DNA from: Azorinus chamasolen
Taxonomy: Eukaryota > Mollusca > Bivalvia > Cardiida > Solecurtidae
Assembly (NCBI GenBank): GCA_963576725.1
Contig: OY755237.1
Location: 68,135,472 to 68,199,471, forward strand
Reading direction: 5' to 3'
Length of the DNA: 64,000 nucleotides
Position numbers and translations under genes: made by a program. The notes below the pieces were generated by a model, which worked only from the letters and a program-made list of their open reading frames with translations, did no database searches and was not told where the DNA came from. Numbering within the stretch: position 1 is the stretch's first letter; each line of letters begins with the position of its first letter. Below are positions 62,090-64,000 of this stretch, one piece after another.

Positions 62090-62829
62090 ATTTTGCATAG
62101 TAACATTAGGAGCATCAGACATACAATGAATTTCATCAGAGACACGGTTGCTGATTTTGATATTTTATATTTTACTGAAACTCACTTAGATATGTCTGTT
62201 TCTGATGAATCACTATTATTGTCTGAATTATATGATACGCCATATAGAAACGATAGAACTAAGCATCTTCTAATCTGATTTGCGAAAGAATAGTTGATTT
62301 GCGCTGAATCTCTTTGGATCCAAAGAGGAAACTATTTTTGATTGGAACATTTTATAGCCCCAAAACGCCAGGTGCTGATTTTTTGTTTAACCTTAACCGT
62401 AATATAGAAAAAGCTTACGAAGTATCTTCGAACACTATTCCAGTTGGAGATTTTAATGAAGATTTGTTGAATCCAAATAAAAGAATGCTTGAAGATTTAC
62501 ATTTTACAAATTATATGGTTAATACCATCACAACTCTTACACGACTAAATGCTTTACTAGACCCTATCTTGATAACCACCGATATGAAATACCATGGTGC
62601 TGGCATTGTATCAGTCCCACCTGAGACAAGCGACCATTGCGCCACTTTTATTATGTTGCCATTTCCTTATGAACTAAGGGGAACTTTTGAAAGAAATGTT
62701 TATTTATATAAAAGAGCGGACTTTGAGCTTTTAAATGCAAAAATAACGGATTTTGATTGGCAATGTTTAAATAAAGGTTTGATAGACGTTGTTTGTAAAC
62801 TATTTACAGAAACGCTTCTTTGTTTGTGA
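62090..62829 (+). pseudogene. LINE endonuclease domain remnants
   Basis: HSNIRSIRHTMNFIRDTVAD and YFTETHLD (frame from 62093) are the N-terminal EN motifs. After a frameshift, 62314-62829 gives LIGTFYSPKTPGADFLF, PVGDFNEDLL and SDHCATFIMLP, that is the GDFN and SDH motifs of the APE family. Confidence 0.85.
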
Positions 62830-64000
62830 ATTTGTTTATCCCGTCTCGAAACATTACCGTACGTTATGATGATAAACCTTGGTTTGCAATGTCTGAGTAA
62901 GAGATAGACTTAAATGTATAGCTTTAAAGTCATCAAGACAACATGATTTGGATAAATATAAACACATATGGAATAAAGTTAGTGAAAAATACGCAAAACA
63001 AACATTCTTTAGTTCTTTAGAACATAATTTAGAAGAACTAAGAACAAATGATAAAAAGGCTTCTTGAATACTATTCGCCACTTCATAAAAAATAATGACT
63101 GTACTGCTAACATACCATCTTTGTGCGAACTTTCTTTAAATTGACATATTTCTTGTTTTTATACCGACGAAGAGAAATCAAACTGTTTAAATAACTTCTT
63201 TGCATCTATATCTACAGTAGATGACACAAATGCTACCCTCCGTTCTCTCCGAAAACAAGGAGTAGTCTGAACACCATTAATATTAATGGCACTGAGGTAG
63301 AAGAAACAATAAATTCACGCACCTAGAATAAAGCATCTGGCCCTGACTGTATATCTCAAAGAATGCTTCAAGGATGATCCGTCAAATCGATATATAAACC
63401 TCTTACTATTCTTTATAACAGATCATCGAAATAAGGAAAATTTCCTAATGCTTGGAAAATTGCAACTGTAATACAACTTTTTAAATAGCGGGATAAATCC
63501 ATATCACTCAACTATAGACCTGTCTCTCTGCTTAGTTACCGTGGCAAATTGTTCGAACGAATCGTTTTTAAACATATGTACAACTTTCTCTTATGTAATA
63601 ACTTCCAAATCACTCAACTGTCTATCAGTTAATTGATATTGTTCATCATATCTGCCAATCATTTGATAACAAACAACATTCATGCATGGTGTTTTGTGAT
63701 ATTTCAGAAGCCTTTGATCGAGTATGGCATGACGGTCTTACTTTAAAACTAAAGGAAAATGGCATTAACGGGCGTCTTTTAATATGGCTGACTAATTACC
63801 TAAGCAATATGTGCCATAGGGTGTTCTTCGTTCTTCTATATGTGCTGTAAGAACAATATCAGATGGTGTTCCACAGGGATCAGTGTTAGGACCTCTTTTA
63901 TTTTTAATGACATATCTAATTCGCTAATAAGCTTAAAAAGATTGTTTGCGGACGAAGCTCTCTGTACGCATCTGCTACATCCTTAAATGACATTGAAGGT

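Larger units (their letters stand above)
61837..64000 (+). pseudogene. Decayed APE-type non-LTR retrotransposon (LINE), cut by the window end
   Basis: Order: hydrophobic leader, 2A-like motif, apurinic endonuclease pieces, reverse transcriptase pieces, in at least three frames with stops. RT landmarks: NYRPVSLL (about 63510), CDISEAFDRVWHDG (about 63695), DGVPQGSVLGPLLF (63862-63903). The catalytic box reads FADEA at 63945-63959 instead of FADDx. The motif set fits CR1/L2/Jockey-type elements. The true 5' end is not fixed. Confidence 0.85.

Overview
This is a eukaryotic, AT-rich, intron-dominated window. I read it as a mollusc, most likely a bivalve. The reasons are a tRNA-derived SINE of the kind I know from bivalves, long elements with ~160 bp core repeats and an ACGG-type microsatellite that resemble the bivalve 'pearl' (Helitron/Helentron-like) elements, and a very high density of short palindromic elements.

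The one protein-coding gene I can support is the 3' part of an OCRL/INPP5B-type inositol polyphosphate 5-phosphatase on the + strand. Eleven exons run from 3119 to the stop at 40042 and encode about 412 codons: the end of the 5-phosphatase domain, a linker and ASH domain, and a RhoGAP-like domain. The 5' part of the gene lies before the window. Two introns carry U12-type (minor spliceosome) signals: an AT-AC intron at 27827-31544 and a GT-AG intron at 36352-38323. Intron 2 begins with a minisatellite (16751-17960) made from copies of the exon end plus its splice donor.

Roughly half of the window, inside and outside the gene, is short non-autonomous elements (MITEs) built around near-perfect palindromes. 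Family labels used here are mine. M1, M2, M3, M4 and M8 have TTAACCC...GGGTTAA ends and use TTAA as target. M5 has CAGTAAAACC...GGTTTTACTG ends and a TA target. M6 has TTTCTCCACCAAACC arms, M7 has GGGTCCATGCTTATAAA arms, and M9 has a GTTTGGATCC palindrome. Strand convention: M1 + starts TTAACCCTTTCCCTCATATA; M2 + starts TTAACCCTTTACTCCATGAA; M3 + starts TTAACCCATTCCCTCATATT; M4 + starts TTAACCCTTCGCTTGCTATT; M8 + starts TTAACCCTTTGAATGC. Many copies are nested, which fixes element ends and target sites exactly.

The other repeats are four or more Helentron-like elements with a shared CTCTTGTT 3' end (4172-5711, 12827-13171, 26473-27302, 49009-50722), a SINE (12758-13364), a retroposon tail (9741-10449) and, at the right edge (about 61837-64000), a decayed APE-type LINE with a 2A-like motif. 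Downstream of the OCRL gene (40043-61150) I find no further gene I can name; one short open segment (56624-56846) and one 103-codon ORF (58016-58327) are left as candidates only.
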